Source: Nioella sp965215655
GTDB taxonomy: Bacteria > Pseudomonadota > Alphaproteobacteria > Rhodobacterales > Rhodobacteraceae
Assembly: GCF_965215655.1 (NCBI RefSeq)
Contig: NZ_OZ244111.1
Coordinates: 682,001-746,000, forward strand
Direction: 5' to 3'
Length of the DNA stretch: 64,000 nt
Shown: piece after piece, positions 15,159 to 24,363 of the stretch
Position numbering within the stretch: the first letter of the stretch is position 1
Layout of the letters: every line of letters begins with the position of its first letter
Notes under the pieces: generated by a model
What the model was told of the DNA's origin: nothing
The model's database searches: none
What the model saw: the letters and a program-made list of their open reading frames with translations, nothing else
Program-made: the position numbers and the translations under genes

Positions 15159-17129
15159 ATGCGGTGGATCTTTCGGCTTCTCGGGTTGTTCGTGGTGCTG
15201 GTGGCGGTGGCGATCGGCACGCTGTTCCTGATCCCGACGGATCGGATCGGGGCCATTGTCAGCGACCAGTTCGAACGCGCCACCGGGCGGACGCTGGCCA
15301 TATCCGGGGATATCCGGCCCTCGATCTATCCGACCCTTGGCGTGCGGGCCGACGGGATCGAGGTGGGCAATCCCGCCTGGGTCGAGGATGGGCCGATGCT
15401 GCGGGCGGACCGGCTGAATATCGGGGTCGATCTGTGGGCGCTGCTGTCGGGCACTATCCGCGTGCAGCGGTTCGAAGTAGTGCGCCCCGATATCATCCTG
15501 GTGTCGCGGGCCGATGGGGCGGTGAGCTGGGATTTCTCGGACGGCGAGGAGGTGAGCGAACCTGCGGATGACAGCGCCGATGGGGGCGGTGGCCTTGGGG
15601 CATTCAGCCTCGATCTGGCGGAGATCACCGCCGGGTCGCTCATGTTCCGCGATGAGGCAGCGGGCACGGATGTGCAGGCCAGTGACCTGAGCCTGACCCT
15701 GCGCCTGCCCTCTGCCGACGGCGTCGCGCGGCTGGAAGGCAGCGGCGCGATGAACGGTGCGACGGTCTCGGTCGAGGCGGTGATCGACGGAATCGGCCCG
15801 CTGCTGGAGGGCGAGCTGCGCCCGGTCACGCTGGCGCTGGACTGGGCGGGCGGCGAGGCAGGCTTTGACGGTCGGGTTGGTCTTTCGCCATTGGGCGTTG
15901 AGGGATCCGTTGCACTGGATGCCACGGATCTGGGCCCGCTGATGGCCTTGGCCGGGCAGGCCGCGCCGGATCTGCCGCGCGGCCTTGGCCGCGATCGGCT
16001 GGCCATGGAGGGCGCGTTCACGCTGGCGTCAGAAGGGTCTGCCCATCTGCGTGAGGCACGCTTTACCTTTGACGACAACGCCCTGACGGGCAGCGTCGAT
16101 GTGATCCCCGGCGATGATCGCCCGATGATCCGGGCCGTGCTGACCGGTGGCGCGCTGGATCTTTCGGGTCTGATCGAGGGTGGAGACAGCAGCGATGCAA
16201 CCGCCTCTGCCTCGCAGGGCTGGTCGCGGGATCAGATTGACGTCAGCGGCCTGCACGCGGTGGATGCAGAGGCGGCGCTTGTCCTGGCCGGGTTGGATCT
16301 GGGTATCCTGCAGCTTGGCGCGGTGGACCTGCGTGCCACCCTGACCGCCGGGCGCCTGGTCTTCGACCTGCGCGAGGTGTCGGCCTATGACGGTGCGATC
16401 AGCGGGCAATATGTGATCAACGGGCGTGGCGGGTTGTCCATGGGGGGCAGCCTGCAGGTGGCTGATGTGCGGCTGAACCCTTTGCTGACGGATTTCGCGG
16501 GATGGGACCGGCTGGAAGGCACGGGCAATGCGGAGCTGAGCTTTCTGATGGTCGGCAACGATTTGAATGCGTTGATGAATTCGCTGGACGGGGCCGGGTC
16601 CATCAACTTCGGAGAGGGCGCGATCCTTGGCCTTGATATCGGCGGCATGATCCGAAATTTCGACACCTCTTACCGGGGTGAAGGGCAGCGCACCGTTTAT
16701 GAAAGCATCACTGCGAGCTTCACCATGGATGGCGGTGTGGTCACCAACGAGGACCTTCTGATGACGGCGCCGTTCGGGGAATTGACCGGGGCGGGCACGG
16801 TTGGCTTGGGGCAGCAGGTGCTGGATTACACCGTGGTGCCGCGGGTTCTCTATGGCGAAGGATCAGACGGCGGTGTGCGTGTTCCGTTGCGGATCTCCGG
16901 CCCCTGGGCGGACCCGAATTTCAGCCTCGATCTGGAAGCGCTGGCACGTCAGGAGCTGGAAGAGGAAATCGACGCTCTGGAAGAGCGCGCAACGGAGGCT
17001 GCGGCGGATGCGCTCGGGATCGAAGTGGAAGAGGGGCAATCGGTCGAGGAGGCAGCGCAGGACGCGCTGGAAGACCGGCTGCGGGACGAGGCTGCCCGGC
17101 AGCTGGAACGACTGTTCGGAGGAAACTGA
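15159..17129 (+). CDS. AsmA-family membrane-anchored protein
   Basis: 656 aa; AsmA-like proteins span the periplasm and are linked to lipid transport or outer-membrane homeostasis. AAGGAG is 8 bp before the ATG. One N-terminal membrane helix (residues 4-26), then the AsmA N block (LAISGDIRPSIYPTLGVRA, NPAWVEDGPMLRADRLNI). The C-terminal AsmA block is about 480-610 (GAGSINFGEGAILGLDIGGM, FTMDGGVVTNEDLLM). The last 45 residues are a Glu/Arg-rich predicted coiled coil. It is followed 3 bp later by a lipoprotein transglycosylase with an RBS inside the asmA end, so the two are co-translated. Confidence 0.9.
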   Translation: MRWIFRLLGLFVVLVAVAIGTLFLIPTDRIGAIVSDQFERATGRTLAISGDIRPSIYPTLGVRADGIEVGNPAWVEDGPMLRADRLNIGVDLWALLSGTIRVQRFEVVRPDIILVSRADGAVSWDFSDGEEVSEPADDSADGGGGLGAFSLDLAEITAGSLMFRDEAAGTDVQASDLSLTLRLPSADGVARLEGSGAMNGATVSVEAVIDGIGPLLEGELRPVTLALDWAGGEAGFDGRVGLSPLGVEGSVALDATDLGPLMALAGQAAPDLPRGLGRDRLAMEGAFTLASEGSAHLREARFTFDDNALTGSVDVIPGDDRPMIRAVLTGGALDLSGLIEGGDSSDATASASQGWSRDQIDVSGLHAVDAEAALVLAGLDLGILQLGAVDLRATLTAGRLVFDLREVSAYDGAISGQYVINGRGGLSMGGSLQVADVRLNPLLTDFAGWDRLEGTGNAELSFLMVGNDLNALMNSLDGAGSINFGEGAILGLDIGGMIRNFDTSYRGEGQRTVYESITASFTMDGGVVTNEDLLMTAPFGELTGAGTVGLGQQVLDYTVVPRVLYGEGSDGGVRVPLRISGPWADPNFSLDLEALARQELEEEIDALEERATEAAADALGIEVEEGQSVEEAAQDALEDRLRDEAARQLERLFGGN

Positions 17130-17132
17130 GCC

Positions 17133-17609
17133 ATGCGGTGGATGTTGATCGCGCTGGCCCTTGTGCTGACCGCCTGCAGCGGGGGGGATGATCCCGTGAC
17201 CCGACGCGGGGAACCGCCGCTCTACCCCAACGAAACACCGGAGCTGCGGCGGTTGATCAACCACTATGCCGATCACTACGACGTGCCGGCGGCGCTGATC
17301 CACCGCCTGATCGACCGGGAAAGCGACTATCGCCCGCATCTGCGCGCCGGGCCCTATTACGGGCTGCTGCAAATGCTGCCGGAAACGGCGCGCACCATGG
17401 GACATCGGGGACCCGCGTCCGAGTTGCTGGACCCGGACCAGAACCTCAGATGGGGGGTGAAATACCTGCGCGGGGCCTTTCTGCTGTCGGGTGGAGATTT
17501 CGACGGCGCGATCCGGCGCTACGCGAGTGGATACTACTACGAAGCGCGGGATCGCTGCATGTTGGTCGAGACCGGGTTGGCGGAGCGCGAAATGCGCAGC
17601 TGCCGGTAA
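17133..17609 (+). CDS. Lipoprotein lytic transglycosylase (SLT domain)
   Basis: 158 aa, small murein transglycosylase. Signal peptide with lipobox LTAC (Cys15). The SLT region includes YDVPAALIHRLIDRESDYRP, where the Glu of DRESDYRP is the expected catalytic acid, then YYGLLQMLPETARTMG and NLRWGVKYLRGAF. The AGYNAG motif is degenerate (RRYASGYYYEARD). GGAGG lies in the end of asmA, showing coupling. Downstream is palindrome locus B and the convergent gcrA. Confidence 0.85.
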   Translation: MRWMLIALALVLTACSGGDDPVTRRGEPPLYPNETPELRRLINHYADHYDVPAALIHRLIDRESDYRPHLRAGPYYGLLQMLPETARTMGHRGPASELLDPDQNLRWGVKYLRGAFLLSGGDFDGAIRRYASGYYYEARDRCMLVETGLAEREMRSCR

Positions 17610-17616
17610 GGCGCAA

Positions 17617-17716
17617 GAAGATTTTTCCGGAAAAATCTTCCCACTCAGGACAGGAAGAGTTTTCTTGAAAACTCTTCCTGGTACTCGAGTCCGAAAATTC
17701 TTCGGGAAGAATTTTC
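17617..17716. repeat. Triple-palindrome intergenic element, locus B
   Basis: Three perfect palindromes: GAAGATTTTTC/GAAAAATCTTC (17617-17640, centre CG), CAGGAAGAGTTTTC/GAAAACTCTTCCTG (17651-17680, centre TT) and GAAAATTCTTC/GAAGAATTTTC (17693-17716, centre GG). They fill the whole gap between two convergent genes (stops at 17609 and 17727). Confidence 0.92.
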
Positions 17717-17726
17717 AGCGTCGCGA

Positions 17727-18311
17727 TTAACGGCGACGGTCGCGCCGGCTGCTCATCGGTTGGAAGGCCACACCCACATGCGCCTCGCAATAGGGTTTCC
17801 CCTGCTGCACGGGCAGGCCACAGAAATAGAAATCATCCGTGGCAGGGTCCCCGATCGGCCATTTGCAGGTGCGTTCGGTCAGTTCCATCAGGCTGATGCG
17901 CTTGGCGTGGGTTTCCACTTCGCGCACCTTGGCCAGGGCCTCGGGGCTGATTTCGTTGGCCGAGGGCTGCGGCGGCAGGGGTTGACCGGCCGGCACAATG
18001 GGCTTGCGCAGGGGTGTCACGTTGCTCGGCCGGGCAGCGGGTTCGGGCGCGGGTTCCGGTTTTTCCGCCTTGGCGGGTTCGGGCTTGGGCGCCGGTTCCG
18101 CGGCTTTGGGCGCGGGCTTCGGCGCGGCCTCTTTCGCCGGGGCGGCGGGCTTGCTGCTGCCCGAGGTGCGGTTGGACAGGCCAAGGCGATGAACCTTGCC
18201 GATCACGGCATTCCGGGTCACACCGCCCAGTTCCTTGGCGATCTGCGAGGCCGATTGCCCCTCGCCCCACATTTTCTTGAGAAGTTCGACCCGCTCGTCG
18301 GTCCAGGACAT
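17727..18311 (-). CDS. gcrA: Cell-cycle regulator GcrA
   Basis: Alphaproteobacterial sigma70-associated transcription factor that acts at m6A-methylated GANTC promoters. 194 aa. The N-terminal helix-turn-helix is residues 1-48 (SWTDERVELLKKMWGEGQSA, GGVTRNAVIGKVHRLGLSNR). Residues 50-115 are a Pro/Ala/Lys/Glu linker. The C-terminal sigma-binding region is residues 120-180 (RTCKWPIGDP, FYFCGLP, YCEAHVGVAFQP). All hallmark segments are intact. Confidence 0.96.
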   Translation of the reverse strand: MSWTDERVELLKKMWGEGQSASQIAKELGGVTRNAVIGKVHRLGLSNRTSGSSKPAAPAKEAAPKPAPKAAEPAPKPEPAKAEKPEPAPEPAARPSNVTPLRKPIVPAGQPLPPQPSANEISPEALAKVREVETHAKRISLMELTERTCKWPIGDPATDDFYFCGLPVQQGKPYCEAHVGVAFQPMSSRRDRRR

Positions 18312-18394
18312 TTTCGTCCCTCCTGATCCTAAGCCCCAAGTGCAGCGTTTAGTTATATGTGCCCGCGCGCCGGAAGGGAAGGCCCCGGCGCGGG

Positions 18395-19291
18395 TTATTC
18401 TTGCGTGACCGGCATCGGTTTTGCACGCCGCGCTTCGCGCCAGGCCAAGAGGGCCGCCCCTGCGATGATGATGCCCGCGCCGGTGATGCTGACGGCATCG
18501 GGCTGAACTCCGAAAATCAAGAGGTCATAGACCGCCGCTACGACAAGGGTGAGGTAGGAGAAGGGCGTGATGAAGCTCGCATCAGCCCGCGCCACCGCAT
18601 TGACGAAACAGGCCTGTGCGCAGGCCATCGTGCCGCCGACGCCGGCAAGCGCTGCCCATTGGGCGGGCGTGGGCATCTGCCAGACGAAGAGCACCGCGAT
18701 GCTGGCCACCGTCAACCCGAGCGCGTTGTTCAGAAAGAGGATCGAAAGCGGCCCTTCGCGGCCCGAAAGCTTCTTGATGAAGATAAGCTCCAGCCCGAGC
18801 GCCATGGCAGCCCCGAGCGCTAGCAGCGCGGCGGGCTGAAAGCTGTCCGGGGTGGGGCGCAGCAGGATCAGCGCGCCCAGAAGGGCAATCGCGGCGGCGG
18901 TCCATCGGATGCGGCCCACGGTTTCGCCCAAAAGCGGGATGGCCAGCATCATGCCGAAGACCGGGTTGAGAAAGCTGATCGCGGTGGCATCAGCCATGGG
19001 AATGAAAGCCACGGCGGCGAACATCAGCGAGACGCCGACCCACCCGCACAGCGTCCGTCCGATATGGACGCGCAGGTTGGTGAGCCGCAGCGTCGGGCGC
19101 ATGACCGCAACCGTGCTGCCGATCAGGATGAATGCGAACAGAAACCGCCCGTGGCTGACCTGAAGCGGATGCAGCGGGGGGCCGAGCGTATCCGTCCCCA
19201 GAAGCTTCGCCATCAGCATCGACCCCGCGATGAAGAGCGTGGCGGTCAGCATGAAAGCGACGGCAAGGGGCGGATTGTGAGCGGGCGTCAT
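18395..19291 (-). CDS. EamA/DMT-family transporter
   Basis: Inner-membrane drug/metabolite exporter, 298 aa, ten predicted helices in two EamA halves. First half: AISFLNPVFGMMLAIPLLGE near residue 105-125. Second half: NAVARADASFITPFSYLTLV, with INITGAGIIIAGAALLAWRE-like end. ATG 19291 (MTPAHNPP) is preferred over an upstream TTG at 19327. A GC-rich imperfect hairpin lies just past its stop (18362-18393). Substrate unknown. Confidence 0.88.
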   Translation of the reverse strand: MTPAHNPPLAVAFMLTATLFIAGSMLMAKLLGTDTLGPPLHPLQVSHGRFLFAFILIGSTVAVMRPTLRLTNLRVHIGRTLCGWVGVSLMFAAVAFIPMADATAISFLNPVFGMMLAIPLLGETVGRIRWTAAAIALLGALILLRPTPDSFQPAALLALGAAMALGLELIFIKKLSGREGPLSILFLNNALGLTVASIAVLFVWQMPTPAQWAALAGVGGTMACAQACFVNAVARADASFITPFSYLTLVVAAVYDLLIFGVQPDAVSITGAGIIIAGAALLAWREARRAKPMPVTQE

Positions 19292-19323
19292 GGCGCTGTC
19301 GGTGCGCCTGCCCGCGTCAAATG

Positions 19324-19770
19324 TCAATCGCGATTGATGCGGTAATCCTCGTGGCAGCCGCTGCAGGACGCGCCCACGCGGCGCAGCGCCTGCACGAGCG
19401 TGGAGCGGTCCTCGACCGTTCCGGCCAGTTCCATCGCCACAAGTTCAAGCTCCATCGCGCGGTTGCTGAAATTGCCGAAGTTCTCCCAGATGCCCGCCCG
19501 CGCCTCGGATTGCGGGTCGGTTTCCGGAGCCTCGAAGAGATCGACGATGCGATTGGCTTCGCCGGAGATCCGGTCGAGGGCAGCATTGGCGGCCTCGGCA
19601 TCTAACGCGGTTTCCCCTCGCGCCATGGTGCCGATCACTTCCATTTGCCGGGCCATGGCCGTCATGTTGTCCATTCGGGCCTGCACGGCCGGGTTCTGCA
19701 CGTTTTGATGGGCAAGCGCGACAGTGCCGATGACAGTCGCAAACGCCAGGGCGATCCAGTTCAGTTTCAT
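19324..19770 (-). CDS. Cytochrome c-prime family protein
   Basis: Periplasmic c-type cytochrome, 148 aa. Signal peptide WIALAFATVIGTVALA, then a four-helix-bundle type sequence (NMTAMARQMEVIGTM, AGIWENFGNFSNRAMELEL) and a single haem site at the extreme C-terminus (ASCSGCHEDYR). The C-terminal CxxCH is diagnostic of cytochrome c-prime/c556. GAGGAG is about 11 bp before ATG 19770; ATG 19788 is less likely. The role could be NO or electron handling; no partner is adjacent. Confidence 0.9.
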   Translation of the reverse strand: MKLNWIALAFATVIGTVALAHQNVQNPAVQARMDNMTAMARQMEVIGTMARGETALDAEAANAALDRISGEANRIVDLFEAPETDPQSEARAGIWENFGNFSNRAMELELVAMELAGTVEDRSTLVQALRRVGASCSGCHEDYRINRD

Positions 19771-19924
19771 GCGGATAAAGCTCCTCATACCAGCTAGTCC
19801 GACTCAACCTACCAGTTCGAGACCTGAAATCCACTGATGGACATTCACAAAGTGGTAATGGTTTGGGCGATCCCGGCAAAGCATGTAACGATGCCCTGCA
19901 ATTGGGCTGAGGAAGGTGACGACC

Positions 19925-20711
19925 ATGCTGCATTGCATCACCAAGGGGTCTGGCCGCAACCTGCTCGTCCTGCATGGCGCAACGCTGGACCACCGTCACA
20001 TGGTGGAAACGGTCGAGCCGCTTTTCAAGGCGCGTGAAGGATGGCGGCGGATCTATGTCGACCTACCGGGTCATGGGCAAAGTCCGACCGAAGGCGTGGT
20101 GACGCAGGAGGATTTGCTGAGTCGTGTCGCGGCCTTCATGGTCGCCACGTTTCCCGATGAGCCGTTTGCCATCATTGGAGAGTCGCGCGGCAGCTACATT
20201 GCCCAGGGCTTGGCCTATCTGCGCCCTGATCTGGTGGAGGGGGGGGTGCCTGATCGTGCCGGGCGGCGCGCCCTCTTCGGATGCAGACCGGATACCCGAA
20301 CACCAGGTCATGGTTGCCGACCCGGATCTACGCGCGTCGCTGAGCGAGGCGGAGCGCCCGCGCTTTGACAGGCTTGTGGTGCAGACCGCAGAGACCTGGG
20401 ACAAGACCCGGCGTTGCAAGTTGCCCACAGCGGGCACGGCGGATGCAGACCTTCTGAAATCGACGGGAGAGAGTTTTCAGTTCTCTTTCGACCTGTCAGG
20501 GCCAGATGCCCGGTTCGACAAGCCGAGCCTCATCGTGGCCGGACGGCAGGATTCCATGTCGGGCTATCTCGACGCCATGGACCCGATGCCGGTCTATCCG
20601 CGTGCGACGCTGGCTGTCCTGGATACGGCGGGACATGCGGTGGCCTGGGAACGGCCGGGGGCGTTTGCTGCGCTTGCCTGCGACTGGCTAGACAGGTTGG
20701 AGGCGGAGTAG
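19925..20711 (+). pseudogene. Alpha/beta hydrolase interrupted by a frameshift at a G8 tract
   Basis: Two frames together give one alpha/beta hydrolase of about 261 aa. Part 1 (from ATG 19925, RBS AGGAAGG) has LLVLHGATLDHR, VDLPGHGQSPTEG and the nucleophile motif IGESRGSY. Part 2 continues after base 20246 with GGCLIVPGGAPSSDADRI, a lid region and the C-terminal Asp/His region (SLIVAGRQDSMSGY, DTAGHAVAWERPG). The break coincides with eight G at 20239-20246; seven would restore one frame. As written, translation stops at 20368. It may be a sequencing error, a true pseudogene or a phase-variable tract. Confidence 0.8.
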
Positions 20712-20808
20712 GGCCCAGACCTGCCTGCCCGGAACCCGAGGCCCCGGCACAAGAGGAACACAGCAGGCGTGGCCTGGGAAAGCCCTCGTCCGTCCCAATG
20801 GCGTGGGA

Positions 20809-21840
20809 CTATTTGGAGTCGGTTTGAACAGGGGCCGGGGCGGGTGCCGGGGCCGGGGTGGCGGTGGTCTGAGCGGGTGCGCTGCCCGTCATGAACTGGG
20901 TCAGCAGCGGTACAAGCTCTTCATGCAAGGGTGCATTCGGATCGGCATAAGTGGCGAGGCTTGCCTGGTTGAAAGCCTCGTCGCTCGGGGCCTGATCGCG
21001 GGGAATGGCGCGTTTCAGCACATGGGTCATGCCGCTGAGAACATGCGCCTCGGCATCGGGGCGCGCGGCGACGAGGGGGGCTGCCTCGGAGGGCGGGGCC
21101 TGCACATCGCCATCGCCATGCAGGATGATCACAGGCGCGGTGGTGGCGGCCAGAAGGTCACCGGGATTGGCGGCGATCAGATCGCGCATGTAGCGCGCGG
21201 TTTGCGGCGCGAAGATGCTGTGAAGGCCCGGATGCAGGCCGGAGAGGTCGGGGGTGCCTCCGGCAGCGAATGCCTCAAGCGCGGCATCAAAGGCCGCAGC
21301 GGACGGCGCGATCAGGGGCTGAGAGGCAACCTGTTCGCGGAAGAGATCACCGACATTGCGCCCCGGTGCGGCAATCAGCGCGATGCCGCAGACATCGTCA
21401 CGCTCTGCCAGCATCGTGGCGATGATCGCGCCTTCGGAATGACCCAGCAACCAGACGCAGTCTTCGCCGGACTGGCGGAGAAGTTCCGCTATCCAGACCG
21501 TTGCATCCTCTGCATATTCAGAGAGCGTCACATCGTTTGGGTCACCCTGGCTTGCGCCGATGCCGCGTTTGTCGAAGCGCAGGGTCGTGATGCCCTCAGC
21601 GGCGAGATCCACGGCCAACATCTGATAGCTGGCCGCAAACAGCCCCAATGGATTGTTGCCATTGCGGTCCGTCGGGCCAGAGCCGGGCAGGATCAGAGCA
21701 GCGGCACGGGACGGAGTTTGTGGGGTTTCGATCGTTCCGGCCAGTTGTCCCGCGGGGCCTTGAACCGTCACGTCGAGAGCGGTCGCGGTGGCTTGGTTGG
21801 CAATCGCGAAAAGGAAGAGGGTAACGATCAATTGCTTCAT
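20809..21840 (-). CDS. Secreted alpha/beta hydrolase (serine hydrolase)
   Basis: 343 aa with a signal peptide (QLIVTLFLFAIANQATATA). Conserved: LILPGSGPTDRNGNNP (oxyanion region), ITTLRFDKRGIGASQGDP, nucleophile elbow WLLGHSEGAIIA, and an acid/His pair at VIILHGDGDVQAPPSEA and LSGMTHVLKRA. The layout fits periplasmic esterase/dienelactone-hydrolase-like proteins. The C-terminus is an Ala/Pro-rich tail. Substrate unknown. ATG 21840 has only a weak RBS. Confidence 0.85.
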   Translation of the reverse strand: MKQLIVTLFLFAIANQATATALDVTVQGPAGQLAGTIETPQTPSRAAALILPGSGPTDRNGNNPLGLFAASYQMLAVDLAAEGITTLRFDKRGIGASQGDPNDVTLSEYAEDATVWIAELLRQSGEDCVWLLGHSEGAIIATMLAERDDVCGIALIAAPGRNVGDLFREQVASQPLIAPSAAAFDAALEAFAAGGTPDLSGLHPGLHSIFAPQTARYMRDLIAANPGDLLAATTAPVIILHGDGDVQAPPSEAAPLVAARPDAEAHVLSGMTHVLKRAIPRDQAPSDEAFNQASLATYADPNAPLHEELVPLLTQFMTGSAPAQTTATPAPAPAPAPVQTDSK

Positions 21841-21914
21841 GGAAATAACGCCTGACAGATGAAATTCACCTGCAGCATCGTGTCTCAACTACAGCAATGC
21901 AACCCAAAAGGGCG

Positions 21915-21943
21915 GAACCGGGAGGTTTGACGCCCCCCGGTTC
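21915..21943 (-). terminator. Probable terminator of argF
   Basis: GAACCGGG (21915-21922) pairs with CCCGGTTC (21936-21943); CGCCCTTTTG follows on the minus strand. It is 8 bp past the argF stop. Confidence 0.6.
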
Positions 21944-21950
21944 GGGGGCT

Positions 21951-22877
21951 TCAGACGCCGAGGCACCAGCGCATGATCGCCTTCTGCGCGTGCAGACGGT
22001 TTTCGGCCTCGTCGAAGATCACCGAATGCGGGCCGTCCATGACGGCACTGGTGGCCTCGTCATCGCGATGCGCGGGCAGGCAGTGCATGAACAGGCTGTC
22101 GGGCTTGGCATGGGCCATCAGCGCTTCGTTCACCTGGTAGCCGCGCAGCTGGTTGTGCCGCCGTTCGCGGGCCGATTGCGGATCGTGCATCGACACCCAG
22201 GTATCGGTGACGACGAGGTCGGCGCCCTCAACGGCCTTTTGCGGGTTGCGTTCGATGGTGACAGTGGCGCCGCGGGCGCGGGCCTCGTCGATGAACACCT
22301 GCTCGGGGTCCAGAGGCGGCGGGCCGGAAAAGGTCAGGTCGAAGCCGAACTGCCCCGCCGCATGGGCGAAGCTGGCGAAGACGTTGTTGCCATCGCCGCA
22401 CCAGACGACCTTCTTGCCCTTGATCGGACCGCGATGCTCCTCGAAGGTCATGATGTCGGTCATGATCTGGCAGGGATGGCTGCGGTTGGTCAGGCCGTTG
22501 ATGACGGGCACCGTGGCGTATTCCGCCATTTCCTGTAGCGTCGCCTCCTCAAAAGTGCGGATCATGATCAGATCGACATAGCGGCTGAGCACGCGGGCGG
22601 TATCGGCGATGGTCTCGCCATGGCCAAGCTGCATGTCGCTGCCCGACAGCACCATGGTCTGCCCGCCCATCTGGCGCACGCCCACGTCAAAGGACACGCG
22701 GGTCCGGGTCGAGGGCTTCTCGAAGATCAGCGCGACCATGTGGCCCGCAAGCGGCTGTTCGTCATCCGGCGTGCCCTTGGGGCGCCCATTGCGGGCGTCC
22801 TTCATCACGCGGGCGTGGTCGATCATCTGCCTGAGGTCGGCGGGATCGGTGGTGTTGATATCCAGAAAGTGTTTCAT
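21951..22877 (-). CDS. argF: Ornithine carbamoyltransferase
   Basis: Makes citrulline from ornithine and carbamoyl phosphate in arginine synthesis. 308 aa, normal size. Carbamoyl-phosphate motif KPSTRTRVSF (residues 54-63), GGQTMVL, and the ornithine-binding/catalytic FMHCLPAHRDDEAT near residue 262. Follows argD by 121 bp on the same strand, forming an arginine gene pair. Confidence 0.96.
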   Translation of the reverse strand: MKHFLDINTTDPADLRQMIDHARVMKDARNGRPKGTPDDEQPLAGHMVALIFEKPSTRTRVSFDVGVRQMGGQTMVLSGSDMQLGHGETIADTARVLSRYVDLIMIRTFEEATLQEMAEYATVPVINGLTNRSHPCQIMTDIMTFEEHRGPIKGKKVVWCGDGNNVFASFAHAAGQFGFDLTFSGPPPLDPEQVFIDEARARGATVTIERNPQKAVEGADLVVTDTWVSMHDPQSARERRHNQLRGYQVNEALMAHAKPDSLFMHCLPAHRDDEATSAVMDGPHSVIFDEAENRLHAQKAIMRWCLGV

Positions 22878-22998
22878 GTCAGTGCCTTATGTTGGGCCGC
22901 AGTACGGACGGCCCCGAGGAATGGGAAAGAGGGCGGGCTGTCCCTATCCTCGTCGGTGGCCGAAATAGGCCGGTTCGAAAAAGCCGCGCCTAGACATG

Positions 22999-24177
22999 CT
23001 ATTGACCTTCCAGCGCCGTGGCAGCGGCGTCAAGCCGGGCCAGCGCCTCGGCGATTTCGTCTTCGGTCAGCAGCAGCGAGGGCAGCAGGCGCACCACATT
23101 GTCCCCGCCCGGGACGGTCAGCACCAGTTGATCATAACCTGCATTGACAACGTCCATGTTGGGCACCTTGCACATGAGCCCGAGCATGAAGCCCTCGCCA
23201 CGCACGCCCGCGAAGATATCGGGATGAGACGCCACCAGCCCCTCCAGCTTCTGCCGCAGAAGCCCCGCGCGGCGGTTCACGTCGTCTAGGAAACCCTCAC
23301 GCGTGATCTCGTCCATCACCGCACAGCCCACGGCACAGCCGAGCGGGTTGCCGCCATAGGTCGAGCCATGGGTGCCCGGGGTCATGCCGCAGGCGGCTTC
23401 CTCGGTGGCCAGCAGCGCGCCGAGCGGGAAGCCCCCGCCGATGCCCTTGGCAACCATCATGATGTCGGGCGTGATCCCCGCCCATTCATGGGCGAAGAGT
23501 TTGCCGGTACGGCCCATGCCGCACTGGATCTCGTCGAGGATCAGCAGAAGCCCATGTTCGTCACAGAGGTCGCGCAGGCCCTTGAGACAGGCATCGGGCA
23601 GCGGGCGGATGCCGCCCTCGCCCTGCACGGGCTCGACCATGATTGCGCCGACTTCGGACCGTGCCGCGGCCTCGCGCAGCGCGTCATGGTCGCCGAAGGG
23701 CAGGGTGATGAAGCCGGGCAGCAGCGGGCCGAAGCCCTTGGTCAGCTTCTCGGATCCGGCCGCAGAGATCATGGCGATCGACCGGCCGTGGAACGAGCCG
23801 TCGAAGGTGATGATCGTCGTCCGTTCCGGCTGGCCCTTCTCGTACCAGTACTTGCGCGCCATTTTCACGGCAAGCTCGCCCGCCTCGGTGCCCGAGTTGC
23901 AGAAGAACATGGTGTCGGCAAAGGTGTGTTCGACCAGCCGCTCGGCCAGCGCCTCTTGCTGGGGCACGTTGTAAAGGTTCGAGGTGTGCCAGAGCGCGTT
24001 CGCCTGGTCCGTCAGCGCCTTGACCAGCGCCGGATGCGCATGGCCAAGCGCGGTTACCGCAATGCCGCCGCCGAGGTCCAGAAAACGTCGGTCATCCGCT
24101 TCCACGAGCCAGGCCCCTTCGCCCTTGACGAAGGAGAGAGGTGCACGGGAATAGCTGGGCAGAACCGGCGTGATCAT
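22999..24177 (-). CDS. argD: Acetylornithine aminotransferase
   Basis: PLP-dependent class-III aminotransferase of arginine (and possibly lysine) synthesis, 392 aa. AAGGAG precedes ATG 24177. LDLGGGIAVTALGHAHP, FCNSGTEAGELAVKMAR (PLP-phosphate site), FDGSFHGRS, LILDEIQCGMGRTGK and the PLP-lysine motif MMVAKGIGGGFPLGA are seen in order. Adjacent argF supports the assignment over other class-III transaminases. Confidence 0.95.
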   Translation of the reverse strand: MITPVLPSYSRAPLSFVKGEGAWLVEADDRRFLDLGGGIAVTALGHAHPALVKALTDQANALWHTSNLYNVPQQEALAERLVEHTFADTMFFCNSGTEAGELAVKMARKYWYEKGQPERTTIITFDGSFHGRSIAMISAAGSEKLTKGFGPLLPGFITLPFGDHDALREAAARSEVGAIMVEPVQGEGGIRPLPDACLKGLRDLCDEHGLLLILDEIQCGMGRTGKLFAHEWAGITPDIMMVAKGIGGGFPLGALLATEEAACGMTPGTHGSTYGGNPLGCAVGCAVMDEITREGFLDDVNRRAGLLRQKLEGLVASHPDIFAGVRGEGFMLGLMCKVPNMDVVNAGYDQLVLTVPGGDNVVRLLPSLLLTEDEIAEALARLDAAATALEGQ

Positions 24178-24256
24178 GGCGATCTCCTTGGGGTGAGTTG
24201 AAGAAACGGCCATGCCTCAAAGCCCATGCGAAGTCAACGAAATCGGGGGCTGAGAT

Positions 24257-24357
24257 AGAAGAGTTTTCCGGAAAACTCTTCTTTGCGCCAGGAAAAATCT
24301 TCCGGAAGATTTTTCGGCGTCTGACGCACTGGCGAAAATTCTTCTGGAAGAATTTTC
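24257..24357. repeat. Triple-palindrome intergenic element, locus C
   Basis: Three perfect palindromes: AGAAGAGTTTTC/GAAAACTCTTCT (24257-24282, centre CG), GAAAAATCTTC/GAAGATTTTTC (24292-24315, centre CG) and GAAAATTCTTC/GAAGAATTTTC (24334-24357, centre TG). It fills the gap between the thioesterase stop (24364) and the argD promoter side on the minus strand. Confidence 0.92.
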
Positions 24358-24363
24358 TGGTGC

